Origin: Nocardioides jejuensis
GTDB taxonomy: Bacteria > Actinomycetota > Actinomycetes > Propionibacteriales > Nocardioidaceae
Reading direction: 5' to 3'
NCBI RefSeq assembly: GCF_004337475.1
Contig: NZ_SJZJ01000005.1
Location: 62,001 to 126,000 of the forward strand
Length of the DNA: 64,000 nucleotides
Part shown: in pieces, positions 43,875 to 52,281 of the stretch
Numbering within the stretch: position 1 is the first letter of the stretch
How the letters are laid out: every line of letters begins with the position of its first letter
Position numbers and translations under genes: made by a program
The notes under the pieces: model-generated
Database searches by the model: none
The model's input: only the letters and a program-made list of their open reading frames with translations
Told to the model about the DNA's origin: nothing

Positions 43875-45175
43875 GCCTCGCGGACGCGATCCTCCTCGAC
43901 TCGATTGTCTGGCCCCTGTGCGGTGCGCTGCTGGTCCTTGGCAAGCGCCTGACCGCCACCCATCCCGCGTCGATGTACCTGATCTTCCACGTGCTCGTCT
44001 TCAGCTCGCGGTCATGGGGCCTCGTCGGCGGCGCTGACCGCTTCATGCAGATGACCGATGCCGAGGCGGTCCGTGCGCTGGTGATGGCCGACGTGCTGCT
44101 CGCCGTGCTCACCGCGTCGTGGCTGCTCCCGGCTCCCGCGCGCTGGGACGAGCGTCCGGCGTCCGTGAAGCCGATGAACCCGAGTGTCTTCCTCGCGGTG
44201 TCGATCGTCGCCCTGCCGATCGGCCTCTACTTCCTCGCGACCAACACCTACACCGCCGGCAGCGGGCTCCAGGACCGGGCGATCTCGACGTCGTACGAGA
44301 TCTTCGCGATCACGTGGCCGGGCCTGGTCCTGCTCGCTGCGGTCTACCTCTACGGCTTCCGCTGGTACCTCGTCGGCCCGCTGGCGGCGTACCTCCTCTT
44401 CATGGGTCTGCAGGGAGAGGGACGCTTCCGGCTGATCCTTCCCTCGATCCTCGTCGCGCAGATCTATCTCGACCGGAAGGGGCGCAAGCTCCCGGACCTG
44501 CGCGTGCTGGTGCTGCTCGGCGCCCTCGTGGTCGCCTTCCCGGGGCTCGATGCCCTGGGCGAGTCCTACCGGACCGGGACCCTCAGCACCTCCAGCGTCG
44601 TGAAGACGCTGACGGAGTCGTTCGGAGACCTGAGCGGCGGCACGACCTCGGACCAGCAGATCTTCGACCAGTTCGCGGTCTCGCTGACGCTGAGCGACGA
44701 GCTCGGCCACCCGCAGTACGGCCGACACTTCGTGGACCTGCTCGCGCTGCCGATCCCGCGTCCGCTGTGGCCGGACAAGCCGGCGACCAACGAGCACCTG
44801 ATCGCGATCTCGACGGTGCACCGGCCACTGGCCGAGGTCGGCACGGTCTTCACGCTTCCCGGGGAGCTCTACACGGACTGGCGCTGGCCGGGCGTCGTGA
44901 TCCTCGGCTTCGCCCTGGGGCGCTTCCTGCTGTGGATCTACCACCGTGCGTACACGCTGGGCTACGGGAGCGTCGGCCACTTCGTCTACCTGCTGCTGGC
45001 GGCGTTCTTCGTCCAGACCTTCCGCGACGGGCTCTCGACGCTGCCGATCTTCCTGCTCGTCGAGAACGCGCCGCTCATGGCGATGGCCCTGATCAGCCTG
45101 CACTGGAAGCAGCCCAAACCGGAGGGGCACGGCCTGGCCCCCGGGTACGCCGCCTGGCTGAGGAGTCGCGCATGA
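43871..45175 (+). CDS. Wzy-like polysaccharide polymerase, system 2
   Basis: 434 residues and about 10-11 membrane helices, with an outer-face loop holding LPIPRPLWPDKPATNEHL. That resembles the PIPRSIWPSKPV segment of the system 1 polymerase. It probably polymerises flipped repeat units of the second system. ATGA overlaps join it to the flippase upstream and to the GT-sulfotransferase gene downstream. Confidence 0.82.
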   Translation: MSLADAILLDSIVWPLCGALLVLGKRLTATHPASMYLIFHVLVFSSRSWGLVGGADRFMQMTDAEAVRALVMADVLLAVLTASWLLPAPARWDERPASVKPMNPSVFLAVSIVALPIGLYFLATNTYTAGSGLQDRAISTSYEIFAITWPGLVLLAAVYLYGFRWYLVGPLAAYLLFMGLQGEGRFRLILPSILVAQIYLDRKGRKLPDLRVLVLLGALVVAFPGLDALGESYRTGTLSTSSVVKTLTESFGDLSGGTTSDQQIFDQFAVSLTLSDELGHPQYGRHFVDLLALPIPRPLWPDKPATNEHLIAISTVHRPLAEVGTVFTLPGELYTDWRWPGVVILGFALGRFLLWIYHRAYTLGYGSVGHFVYLLLAAFFVQTFRDGLSTLPIFLLVENAPLMAMALISLHWKQPKPEGHGLAPGYAAWLRSRA

Positions 45176-47319
45176 CCGGCCGTCGCACGACCATCGTCGC
45201 CCACCCCGGAGTCCAGCACAGCGCAGACCTGGCCCGGGCCCTCGACGCGAGCGGGGACCTGCTCCAGCTCGTGACCGGACTCCAGGTCGGCGCGGACGCG
45301 GCATGGCCGTGGTCTGCGGCGCGCGCGCAGCGGGGCCTGCAGCGGAGGACGACGCAGCTCGACGATGCCCGTATCGCCCGCCGTATGCCGCTGGTGTACG
45401 CCGGTGCCCGCGGCCTCCGCCGCTGGCCGGGCCTGCAGTCGCGGATCCAGTCGAGGCTCGATGGAAGCTGGTTCGCCGCGGCCGTCCTGCGACAGCTGCC
45501 GCCGGACGTCGAGGTCGTCGTTGGCACGGACTTCTCGGCCGGCCCCTTGTTCGACCGGCTCCGTCGCGAGCGGCCGGATGTCGTCCGCGTGCTCGACGTC
45601 AGTCACCCCAACGACGAGGCGCGGCGCGCTCTCCTGACGCGGGATGCCGCACGCTGGGACCTGCGCCGTGCGGACTACGACGACTGGCACGAGGAGCCGT
45701 TCGGTGACCAGACGCAGGAGTACGCCTTGGCCGAGCTGGTGGTCGTGGCTTCCGCGTTCTCGGCGTCCCAGCTCCCAGTGGGTCTGGACCGCTCGACCGT
45801 CCGCATCGTGCCGTACGGCATCGAGGTCACCGAGCCGCCTGCCCCTGCTCCGGGCAATGCACGGCCCCGTGTCCTCTTCGTTGGTGCGCTGAGCGAACGC
45901 AAGGGGATCAGCCTGCTGCTGCGTGCCGCGCGCGAGCTGGCGGCCGAAGTAGACGTGGATCTGGTGGGGCAGCTCGGCGGCGCCTATGTCCTCCCGTCCG
46001 ATCTGCCGTCGAACGTGCGCTGGCATCGCGGACTCGACAACAGCCAGGTCGCGGCGATGTTCCGCGCGGCCGATCTCTTCGTGCTCCCGGCGATGTGCGA
46101 GGGATTCGGCCGCGTGCTGCTCGAAGCACTCGCCCACGGCACACCGGTGCTGGCCACGACGGCCTCGGGTGCGCCGGACATCAAGCGCGAGGTGCCGCGC
46201 GCCCCGGTCTCCCTCATGGACCCCGACGAGCGCGGCGACCTCGCGGGCCGGATCAGGGACGCGCTGGCTGCCGGGCGCCCACAGGACACGGGCTGGCACG
46301 ACGAGTTCGCGGCCGCGTTCAGCCCGGCGGCGTACCAGCGGCGCTGGTCAGCGGTGCTGCGGGAGGCGAGGGCCGCGCGTGGAGCGGCGCGCAGCAGCGT
46401 GCACCCCACAGCCCGTAGCGCTGCCAGGACCGCGCACAACGCCGCTCTCGCGATCCGCGGGGGAGCCGTCGGCCCCCGGCGGATCGAGCGTCGGATCGCC
46501 GTGCTGGGCACGGGACGGAGCGGCACGACGGCGCTGATGGAGGCGATCGCGGCGGCGACCGGAGGGGCCGAGATCTATGAGCCCTTCCGGCCGGCGTCGT
46601 CGCGTGCCGCGGCCCGGGTCGTGCCGTGGCACGAGTATCCCCGCGTTGCGCCGGACGCCTCCGCGCCGGAGCTGGAGGCTCTCGCACGCCGGGTCTTCGA
46701 CGGTCGCGCGCTGAGCCGCTGGTCGGCGCAGTACACCTCCCCGGAGGAGCTCGGCCGCGCGACGACCCTGGTGGTCAAGGACGTCCGGCTCAACCGGTCC
46801 GTCGGCTGGCTCGAACGGGTCCTGCCTGAGATCGAGCCCGTCGTGGTCGTACGCCATCCGGTGGACGTCGTCGCCTCCATGCTGGCGGGGGGCGTCGGGT
46901 GGAAGGACTGGTCGTGGTCGCAGTGCGTGGCTCCGGCCGCCGCTGCGCTGAACGTCGAGGCCGCCGATCTCGCGGCGCCCGACAGCCACCGGGCCCTGTG
47001 GCTGATGGCCGTCTGGATTGCGGACACCCGTCTCGCGCTCCTCGAGCGGCAGCGGTCGCACGTGATCGCCTACGAGGACCTGCTTGCGGACCCGGCCACG
47101 AGCCTCGCTGGGGTGATGCGAGACGGCGATGCGCTCGACCGTGCCGTGGCACGACTCGCGAGCCCGTCCGCGGTCGCCAGCCCGCGGTTCGTGGCGGGTG
47201 CGCCCGCGGACTGGAGCGGCCTGCCGGTGGCCGACATGCTCGGCCTGGCACGGTCGTTCGGTCTCGACTTCTACGGTGCCGAGGCCTCCGCACCGACCGG
47301 TCCGCTCGAGGTCCGGTGA
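45172..47319 (+). CDS. Glycosyltransferase-sulfotransferase fusion protein
   Basis: 715 residues from the ATG at 45172, overlapping the polymerase stop; the longer frame is antisense-like filler and is rejected. Residues 1-405 are a GT4 enzyme (VLFVGALSERKGISLLL; E-G-F-G-R-V-L-L-E-A-L near 305-320). An Ala/Arg-rich linker (405-440) joins a PAPS-dependent sulfotransferase (441-715). That domain has the 5' loop G-T-G-R-S-G-T-T near 445 and the 3' motif VVVRHPVDVVASML near 562. The reading frame is continuous with no frameshift sign. One polypeptide would add a sugar and sulfate the product or a nearby sugar. Such a fusion is unusual to my knowledge. Confidence 0.9.
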   Translation: MTGRRTTIVAHPGVQHSADLARALDASGDLLQLVTGLQVGADAAWPWSAARAQRGLQRRTTQLDDARIARRMPLVYAGARGLRRWPGLQSRIQSRLDGSWFAAAVLRQLPPDVEVVVGTDFSAGPLFDRLRRERPDVVRVLDVSHPNDEARRALLTRDAARWDLRRADYDDWHEEPFGDQTQEYALAELVVVASAFSASQLPVGLDRSTVRIVPYGIEVTEPPAPAPGNARPRVLFVGALSERKGISLLLRAARELAAEVDVDLVGQLGGAYVLPSDLPSNVRWHRGLDNSQVAAMFRAADLFVLPAMCEGFGRVLLEALAHGTPVLATTASGAPDIKREVPRAPVSLMDPDERGDLAGRIRDALAAGRPQDTGWHDEFAAAFSPAAYQRRWSAVLREARAARGAARSSVHPTARSAARTAHNAALAIRGGAVGPRRIERRIAVLGTGRSGTTALMEAIAAATGGAEIYEPFRPASSRAAARVVPWHEYPRVAPDASAPELEALARRVFDGRALSRWSAQYTSPEELGRATTLVVKDVRLNRSVGWLERVLPEIEPVVVVRHPVDVVASMLAGGVGWKDWSWSQCVAPAAAALNVEAADLAAPDSHRALWLMAVWIADTRLALLERQRSHVIAYEDLLADPATSLAGVMRDGDALDRAVARLASPSAVASPRFVAGAPADWSGLPVADMLGLARSFGLDFYGAEASAPTGPLEVR

Positions 47320-47350
47320 GCGCGGGCCCGGCCGCCACTAGGGTCAGCGC

Positions 47351-48130
47351 ATGTCCTTCTTGAGGAACCCGGACAACCGTCGGGTGATGGCCGCGAAGGC
47401 GTGGGTCGCCGAGGCCCTCTGCTCGCCCGCCATGGGGCGTGCGGTTACCCGCGCCACCGGCGGCGTCGTACGCGTGAAGGGGCTGCGCATCGACACCCGG
47501 TCCGCTGCGCTCGATCCCGGGGTGCCGGCGGCACTGCTGTTCCGCATCTACGAGGGTGCGGAGCTGCGCCTCCTCGAGGCCCACGTCGAACCCTCGGCCT
47601 GTGTGGTCGAGCTCGGCACCAGCCTCGGGGTCGTGGGCAGCGCTGCGGCGCGCGCGCTCGAGCCGGGCGCCCGCTACGTCGGCGTCGAGGCGAACCCGGC
47701 GCTCGTCGGGCTGGCGCTGCGCAACGTCCGTGCAAACGCTCCGCAGGTCGCGGCAGACGTGCTTCACGGGGCCATCGACTACTCCCGCGCAGCGGGAGAC
47801 ACGACGGCGTTCCGGAGCGAGGGGAGTCACCTCGCCTCGGCGCTCGGCGAGGGCCCGGGTTTCGTCGCGCCGGTGGTCCGGCTCGGCGACCTGCTCCGCG
47901 AGCAGGGCGTAGGGGACTACACGCTGCTCATGGACATCGAGGGGGCCGAGGCGGGTCTGCTCGAGCGTGACTCGGCTGCCCTGGAGTGGTGTCGACAGAT
48001 GATCGTGGAGTTCCACGACACGACGTTCGCGGGCCGGGCATGGAGCCGGGCTGAGCTCGCTGCCCGCGTCGATGACCTCGGGTTCCGCCGCGTGGCGGAG
48101 TACGGCAGCGTCGTCGTCTACGCGCGCTGA
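47351..48130 (+). CDS. FkbM-family SAM-dependent methyltransferase
   Basis: 259 residues. The SAM site is V-V-E-L-G-T-S-L-G-V near 93-102, followed by YVGVEANPAL, and a late MDIEGAEAGLL is characteristic of FkbM proteins (D-I-E-G). It probably O-methylates a sugar of the second repeat unit. It starts 31 bases after the fusion gene and overlaps the convergent PqqD-like gene by 13 bases. Confidence 0.9.
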   Translation: MSFLRNPDNRRVMAAKAWVAEALCSPAMGRAVTRATGGVVRVKGLRIDTRSAALDPGVPAALLFRIYEGAELRLLEAHVEPSACVVELGTSLGVVGSAAARALEPGARYVGVEANPALVGLALRNVRANAPQVAADVLHGAIDYSRAAGDTTAFRSEGSHLASALGEGPGFVAPVVRLGDLLREQGVGDYTLLMDIEGAEAGLLERDSAALEWCRQMIVEFHDTTFAGRAWSRAELAARVDDLGFRRVAEYGSVVVYAR

Positions 48131-48387
48131 CGCCCGGCCAGGCCAGCGGCCTCCAGCTGTGCGAGGAACGGCGGCACCACGTCGTCCGCCATGCCCGCCT
48201 CGACGGTGGCGCGGACCAGCTCCTCCGCGGTCGCCGGCAGCAACCCCCAGATGTACGCAGCGGACCCCTCGAGGATCACGGGCGGATGCCCCGGGCGTGA
48301 CGGATCGAGGATCGCCACGCGATCCGGACCGGTCGCCACCGCGAGGCCGGGCGTGGGCCGCCAGACCTCAGCCGCGGCGTCGCCCAC
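48118..48387 (-). CDS. PqqD-like small protein 1 (RiPP-recognition-element fold, HPr-rel type)
   Basis: 89 residues from a GTG start. A short beta-rich start (VWRPTPGLAVATGPDRVAIL) is followed by EGSAAYIWGLLPATAEELVRATVE and a C-terminal helix, the PqqD winged-helix pattern. PqqD proteins bind leader peptides in peptide-modification systems. Shorter relatives occur beside HPr-kinase-like proteins in polysaccharide loci. It overlaps the tyrosine autokinase gene by 20 bases, so they are cotranscribed. A second PqqD-like gene lies divergently at 49866. Family assignment is by pattern only. Confidence 0.72.
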   Translation of the reverse strand: MGDAAAEVWRPTPGLAVATGPDRVAILDPSRPGHPPVILEGSAAYIWGLLPATAEELVRATVEAGMADDVVPPFLAQLEAAGLAGRQRA

Positions 48388-49786
48388 CGTCGCTCTTGCT
48401 CGTGCGGCGTCCCCGACGGCTCGCGGCGCCGAAGTAGCCGTAGCCGTAGCCGTCGTACGCGTAGCGGTTGGAGCGCTTCGCCATCCGGTTGATCACCGTG
48501 CCCAGCATGCGTGCATTGACCGCGTCCAGCGCCTGCAGCGAGCGCGAGAGGTCGTCCTCGACGGTGTTGCGGGCGTTGACCACGACGAAGGCACCGTCGG
48601 CGTTGCGGGCGGCGACGGCCGCGTCGGTCACCGGGAGGAGCGGCGGGGCGTCGATGACGACGTACGACCGCTCCCGGAGGCCGTCCACGAGCCGACGCCA
48701 GGCGTGCGTGCCGAGGAGCTCGCTCGGGTTCGGCGGAAGCGGGCCCGAGGTGAGGACGCGGAGACGCGGCGCGCCCGGCACGTCCTGCAACGCCTCCTCG
48801 AGGTCGAGCTGGCCGGTCAGGACGCTGGTCAGGCCGATGGCGTCGTCGAGCTGGAACTTCTTCGCCTGGGTGGGGCGGCGGAGGTCGGCGTCGATGAGGA
48901 CGACCTGCTCGCCCATGTTCTCCAGCGTCATCGCGATGTTGCTGGCGATCGTGGACTTTCCGTCGCCGGGACGGGGGCTGGTGATGACGAAGACCCGCGG
49001 CGGCGCGTCGACGTCCATGTACATGAGGTTCGTCCGGAGCTTGCGGAACGCCTCCGCGGTGCGCGGGTCCTCCGTCGTACGCCGACCCGCGGTGTCGCCC
49101 GGTCGGAACAGGGGAGTCACCGGGATCTCGCCCACGACCGGCACCTGGAAACGCTCCTGGACGTCGGTCGCGAAGCGCAGGCGCTTGTCGAGGTTGCTGC
49201 GGATCGCGGAGTAGGCGAGCGCCAGCACGAGGCCCAAGGCCCCGCCGAGAAGGGTGTTGCGGGAGGTGTTCGGCGAGATCGGGCTGGTCGGCAGTGCGGC
49301 CTGCTCGACCGGGATCACCCGTGGCGTGCCGTCCTTGAGCTTGCCGTCGGGCGCCTCGATCTTCGTCACCTCATTGGCGAGGGACCGCACCCAGGCGTCG
49401 GCGATCTGCTGGGCGAGCTTCGGCGTGCTCGCGCGGGCGGTGATCTTGAGCAGCACGGTGTCTTCCGGCTGGGCGACCGAGATCTGCCCGACGAGGCCTG
49501 CGGGATTGGTCTTCAGGCCGAGATCGTCCACGACCCCCTGCGCCGTCGCCCGGCTCGTCGCGATGTCGACGTACGACGTGGCGCGCGACTTGGCGAGCGA
49601 GTCGCTGACCGAGCCGAGCGCGAGGTCGGTCGTCGTGCCCGTGCTCACGAAGCCGTTGGCGTTGGCCGCGTAGACCTTGGGCATCGTGCTGCTGAGTCCG
49701 AAGGCGGCGATGGCACAGCCGGCGAGGATCAGCAGGGACCCGAACCAGTGGTTGCGCAGGGCCTTCAGGTAGTCGTTGAGGTCCAC
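48368..49786 (-). CDS. Polysaccharide tyrosine autokinase / chain-length regulator 2 (Wzc-like)
   Basis: 472 residues from the GTG at 49786 (MDLNDYLKALRNHW); the longer frame crosses the divergent promoter and is rejected. It has Wzz-type N- and C-flanking helices (near 15-33 and 170-190), Walker A S-P-R-P-G-D-G-K-S-T, Walker A' VVLIDADLRRPTQ and Walker B VVIDAPPLLP. A Tyr-rich tail (RYAYDGYGYGYFG) precedes a basic end. It is a paralogue of the kinase at 18075 and presumably serves the second polymer. The predicted ribosome site GAAAGAG lies 6-12 bases upstream. Confidence 0.92.
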   Translation of the reverse strand: MDLNDYLKALRNHWFGSLLILAGCAIAAFGLSSTMPKVYAANANGFVSTGTTTDLALGSVSDSLAKSRATSYVDIATSRATAQGVVDDLGLKTNPAGLVGQISVAQPEDTVLLKITARASTPKLAQQIADAWVRSLANEVTKIEAPDGKLKDGTPRVIPVEQAALPTSPISPNTSRNTLLGGALGLVLALAYSAIRSNLDKRLRFATDVQERFQVPVVGEIPVTPLFRPGDTAGRRTTEDPRTAEAFRKLRTNLMYMDVDAPPRVFVITSPRPGDGKSTIASNIAMTLENMGEQVVLIDADLRRPTQAKKFQLDDAIGLTSVLTGQLDLEEALQDVPGAPRLRVLTSGPLPPNPSELLGTHAWRRLVDGLRERSYVVIDAPPLLPVTDAAVAARNADGAFVVVNARNTVEDDLSRSLQALDAVNARMLGTVINRMAKRSNRYAYDGYGYGYFGAASRRGRRTSKSDGGRRRG

Positions 49787-49820
49787 CCGGACTCTTTCTC
49801 GTGAAGCGAAGCGTCCGCCG

Positions 49821-49858
49821 AGCGTACGGGAGGCGGCCTCGTTCCGCGGCCGTACGCT
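49821..49858. promoter_or_regulatory. Symmetrical divergent promoter/operator (AGCGTACGG-N20-CCGTACGCT)
   Basis: Perfect 9-bp arms separated by 20 bases in the 79-base gap between the divergent autokinase and PqqD-like genes. Each arm contains TACGCT on the strand it faces, a fair TAnnnT -10 box. On the plus strand this would place the transcription start at about the ATG (49866), giving leaderless PqqD mRNA. On the minus strand the leader would be about 28 bases and contain the ribosome site. CGTACGCTGG recurs at 50998-51007 upstream of the first secreted protein gene. No clear -35 boxes are seen. Confidence 0.5.
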
Positions 49859-49865
49859 GGCACTC

Positions 49866-50123
49866 ATGCAGATCCGCCGCCGGCCCGTCGTCGACGAGGT
49901 GACGATCGATGGCGAGACGGTCGTGCTGGTCGGCGAGTCAGCGCTGGCCCTGTCCGCGCCGGCTTCTGCGGCGCTCGGGCTCCTGACGGGTGAGTGGGTG
50001 GACGTCACCGCCTGGTTCGCCGAGGTCGAGCAGCTGCTCGGTCCGGCGCCGGAGGGTGCAGGCGCGCGTGACGGACTGGTCGCCGCGCTGGTCGCCGCAG
50101 ACCTGGTCGAGGAGCGACCGTGA
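49866..50123 (+). CDS. PqqD-like small protein 2
   Basis: 85 residues from the ATG at 49866. Pattern: RRPVVDEVTIDGETVVLVGES, then LSAPASAALGLLTGEWVDVTAWFAEVEQLLG and a C-terminal helix, again the PqqD-like winged-helix layout. It overlaps the HPr-kinase-like gene by GTGA, so the two products are made together, as expected for a PqqD/HprK pair. No ribosome site precedes the ATG, which fits leaderless translation. Family call is by pattern and context. Confidence 0.7.
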   Translation: MQIRRRPVVDEVTIDGETVVLVGESALALSAPASAALGLLTGEWVDVTAWFAEVEQLLGPAPEGAGARDGLVAALVAADLVEERP

Positions 50124-50971
50124 CGGAAGCCGTCGACATCACCGCCCTCGGCGTCCCCGTGCGGCTCGAGCCCGTCGGGCCGTACGCCGACGAGGTGCGG
50201 GCTGCGCTCGCCCGGGCCTGGAGCCGGTGCGTGGGTCTGCCGCTGCTTCCGTGGGCTGCGGTCCGGGACCCGTTGGTGATCCGGGCCGAGCTGCTGGACG
50301 AGGGCGCCGACGAGCGGGACGACACCGTCCATGCGCGCCTCACGCGGTCGGGGGAGAGCGCGCTGGCGGGCGAGGTCAGTCATGTCGGCCGACACCGTCT
50401 CGACAGCCTCCTGACCGCCGTCACGCACGAGGTGACGGTCCGGGCGATCGACGCGAATCGCGGCTGCCTGCTGATGTTCCACGCGGCGGTCCTCGCCGAC
50501 GGTGCAGGCCGGGCCATCGCCTTCATCGCCCGCAGTGGCACGGGAAAGACGACGCTGACCGCTGAGCTCGGCCAGCAGTGGCACTACCTGAGTGACGAGA
50601 CGGCTGCCTTCATGGATGACGGCACCGTCGTGCCGTACCCCAAACCGCTGTCCATGTCTCGACCTGCCGTGGGCCTCAAGCTGGAGACGCCGGCGGACGA
50701 CCTGGGCCTGCTCGGGGTGGCGCCCGCCCGTCTCGTGGGCCTGGTCCTCCTCGACCGGCGTGCCTCAGGGCCCGCACGCCTCGTCGACGTCCCGGCCCCG
50801 CAGGCGCTCGTGGCACTCGCAGCCGAGAGCTCCGGCCTCGTCGACCTTCCCGGACCGCTCCGGCGGCTCGCTGCCCTCTGGGCCGCTCTCCCCGTCACCG
50901 GGCGCCTCGAGTACGCCGAGGCGCGCGACGCGGTCCGGTTGGTGCGTGACGTGGCGAGTCTCGCTACCTGA
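50120..50971 (+). CDS. HPr kinase/phosphorylase-like ATPase (HprK-related)
   Basis: 283 residues. The N-terminal part (1-110) is unlike true HprK. The C-terminal part has HAAVLADGAGRAIAFIARSGTGKTT, with P-loop SGTGKTT at 139-145, then YLSDETAAFMDD and PYPKPLSMSRP, the pattern of HprK-related proteins outside sugar transport. Its target is unknown. In similar loci such proteins co-occur with PqqD-like proteins and PF14907 nucleotidyltransferases, both present here. It probably phosphorylates a small molecule, sugar or protein in a peptide- or polysaccharide-modifying route (inference). Confidence 0.83.
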   Translation: MTEAVDITALGVPVRLEPVGPYADEVRAALARAWSRCVGLPLLPWAAVRDPLVIRAELLDEGADERDDTVHARLTRSGESALAGEVSHVGRHRLDSLLTAVTHEVTVRAIDANRGCLLMFHAAVLADGAGRAIAFIARSGTGKTTLTAELGQQWHYLSDETAAFMDDGTVVPYPKPLSMSRPAVGLKLETPADDLGLLGVAPARLVGLVLLDRRASGPARLVDVPAPQALVALAAESSGLVDLPGPLRRLAALWAALPVTGRLEYAEARDAVRLVRDVASLAT

Positions 50972-51012
50972 TCCAACTTTCAATCGGTCTGGTCGCCTCG
51001 TACGCTGGTGCT

Positions 51013-51030
51013 GCTCCTTGAGGGAGGAGC
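51013..51030 (+). promoter_or_regulatory. Leader hairpin and putative promoter before the first secreted protein gene
   Basis: GCTCCT-TGAGGG-AGGAGC forms a 6-bp stem 27 bases before the GTG at 51058. Just upstream, TTTCAA and TACGCT (about 50978-51006) are spaced roughly 17 bases apart and could be -35 and -10 boxes. The TACGCT context is shared with the divergent promoter at 49821-49858. Confidence 0.35.
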
Positions 51031-51057
51031 TGACACGGCTGTGCTGGGAGGACCACC

Positions 51058-51696
51058 GTGACCGAAATCGATCGACGCACCGTCGCGCGTGCGGGCGTGT
51101 TCACCCTGCCCGTCATCACGCTCGCCACGGCTGCGCCGGCCTTTGCTGCGAGCGGCACCCCGTCGTGCCCGACGTGCCTGACGGCGACGGGTGGCGCGTT
51201 CACGGAGCAGGTCACGGTGCTCAACAACCAGACCGTGACGGCGACGACGAGCGGGACCTTCGCCTTCAACCTCAACTCCTCGAGCTGCGGCGTGGGCATC
51301 TTCAACCCGGGCTACACCATCACCGGCACGTCGACCACGATCGGCTACAGCGACGGCGCGACGCAGACGTTCAACTCCGTCATCTCCGGGGCCGGGACCT
51401 TCGGCGCGGCGAGTGCCTTCACCTCGACGTTTGCCCTGCCGACGACGACCACGAACTTCCCCAACGCTGTCTATCCGAGCGCGACGGCCAAGGAGCCGCG
51501 ATCGATCACCGTGAGGTTCACGGCGATCTTCGTCGGCATCGGTGGCGTCCAGATCTCGTGCCCGTACACGGTGACGTTCGCCTTCGACAGCACCGGTGCG
51601 GGCACCATCGCGACCGTTCCGGTCACGGGCCCCGTCGGCGCCGGCACGGTCCAGTTCACGGCAACGGCCGGTGCAGGGACGATCACGAACGGCTGA
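51058..51696 (+). CDS. Small exported Thr/Ser-rich protein 1 (Tat-like signal)
   Basis: 212 residues from a GTG with GGGAGGA 7 bases upstream. The N-terminus has R-R-T-V-A-R-A near 6-12, a hydrophobic core, and A-P-A-F-A-A-S as likely cleavage site (about 25-31). The mature part begins with a C-P-T-C pair, then is rich in Thr, Gly, Ser and Ala with beta-strand character, and has two further Cys residues. No known domain is recognised. It sits between the HprK-like gene and the nucleotidyltransferase gene and may be the surface protein processed by this system. Confidence 0.8.
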   Translation: MTEIDRRTVARAGVFTLPVITLATAAPAFAASGTPSCPTCLTATGGAFTEQVTVLNNQTVTATTSGTFAFNLNSSSCGVGIFNPGYTITGTSTTIGYSDGATQTFNSVISGAGTFGAASAFTSTFALPTTTTNFPNAVYPSATAKEPRSITVRFTAIFVGIGGVQISCPYTVTFAFDSTGAGTIATVPVTGPVGAGTVQFTATAGAGTITNG

Positions 51697-51782
51697 GGGC
51701 GACTAGACCAGCGCCTTCGGCGATCCGCGCGATTCCGACGGGTCGATTACCCTTCAACCACTCAGGCTGAAATGGGGTTCAG

Positions 51783-52271
51783 ATGGAGCAGCGGTCGACT
51801 CGTCGCGCGCTCGTGCGCGGGGCTGCCACGACTGCGTGGCTCGTTCCTGCCGTCACCGTCGCCTCGGCCGTCCCCGCGATCGCTGCGTCGACGCCCGCGA
51901 AGTTCTCGCTCGTCGGCACTGCGACCTCGCAGATCAACTCGGTGCTGCTCGTCCCGACCTCGAAGACGTTCACGATCACCTCGACGGTGAAGAACACCGG
52001 CGGCACGACGGGTGTGCCGACGATCGACATCTCCTTCGGCCTGCTCTCGGCCAACCTTGCGGTGCCGACCGTGGCGGGGTGGACCGGATCCTTCACGCTC
52101 CTCTCGGGTGGCATCACGGGCCTGCGCTACACCTACAACGGCACGGTCGCGCCCGGTGCCTCGGTGCCGTTCAACTTCTCGATCACGAGCACGCTTCTCC
52201 TGGCGGCCACGATGACCGCGACGGTGACTCCGCCGGACACGTCGCAGCCGACGACGATCACCAAGACGTAG
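51783..52271 (+). CDS. Small exported Thr/Ser-rich protein 2 (Tat-like signal)
   Basis: 162 residues. R-R-A-L-V-R-G near 7-13, hydrophobic core and cleavage at A-I-A-A-S near 33-37. The mature part is rich in Thr and Ser, has the pattern of a single Ig-like or DUF11-type beta domain (FTITSTVKNTGGTTGVP), and lacks Cys. It resembles the preceding secreted protein in signal type and composition but not in detailed sequence. The ribosome site is weak (GGGG, 9 bases upstream). It is followed after 10 bases by the nucleotidyltransferase gene, so the two are probably cotranscribed. Confidence 0.8.
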   Translation: MEQRSTRRALVRGAATTAWLVPAVTVASAVPAIAASTPAKFSLVGTATSQINSVLLVPTSKTFTITSTVKNTGGTTGVPTIDISFGLLSANLAVPTVAGWTGSFTLLSGGITGLRYTYNGTVAPGASVPFNFSITSTLLLAATMTATVTPPDTSQPTTITKT

Positions 52272-52281
52272 TCTCCCCGGC

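Noticed and set aside
44119..45171. Possible N-terminal extension of the GT-sulfotransferase fusion
   Set aside because: It overlaps the Wzy-like polymerase in another frame and is Arg/Pro/Ala-rich; the ATG at 45172 overlaps the polymerase stop as elsewhere in the operon.
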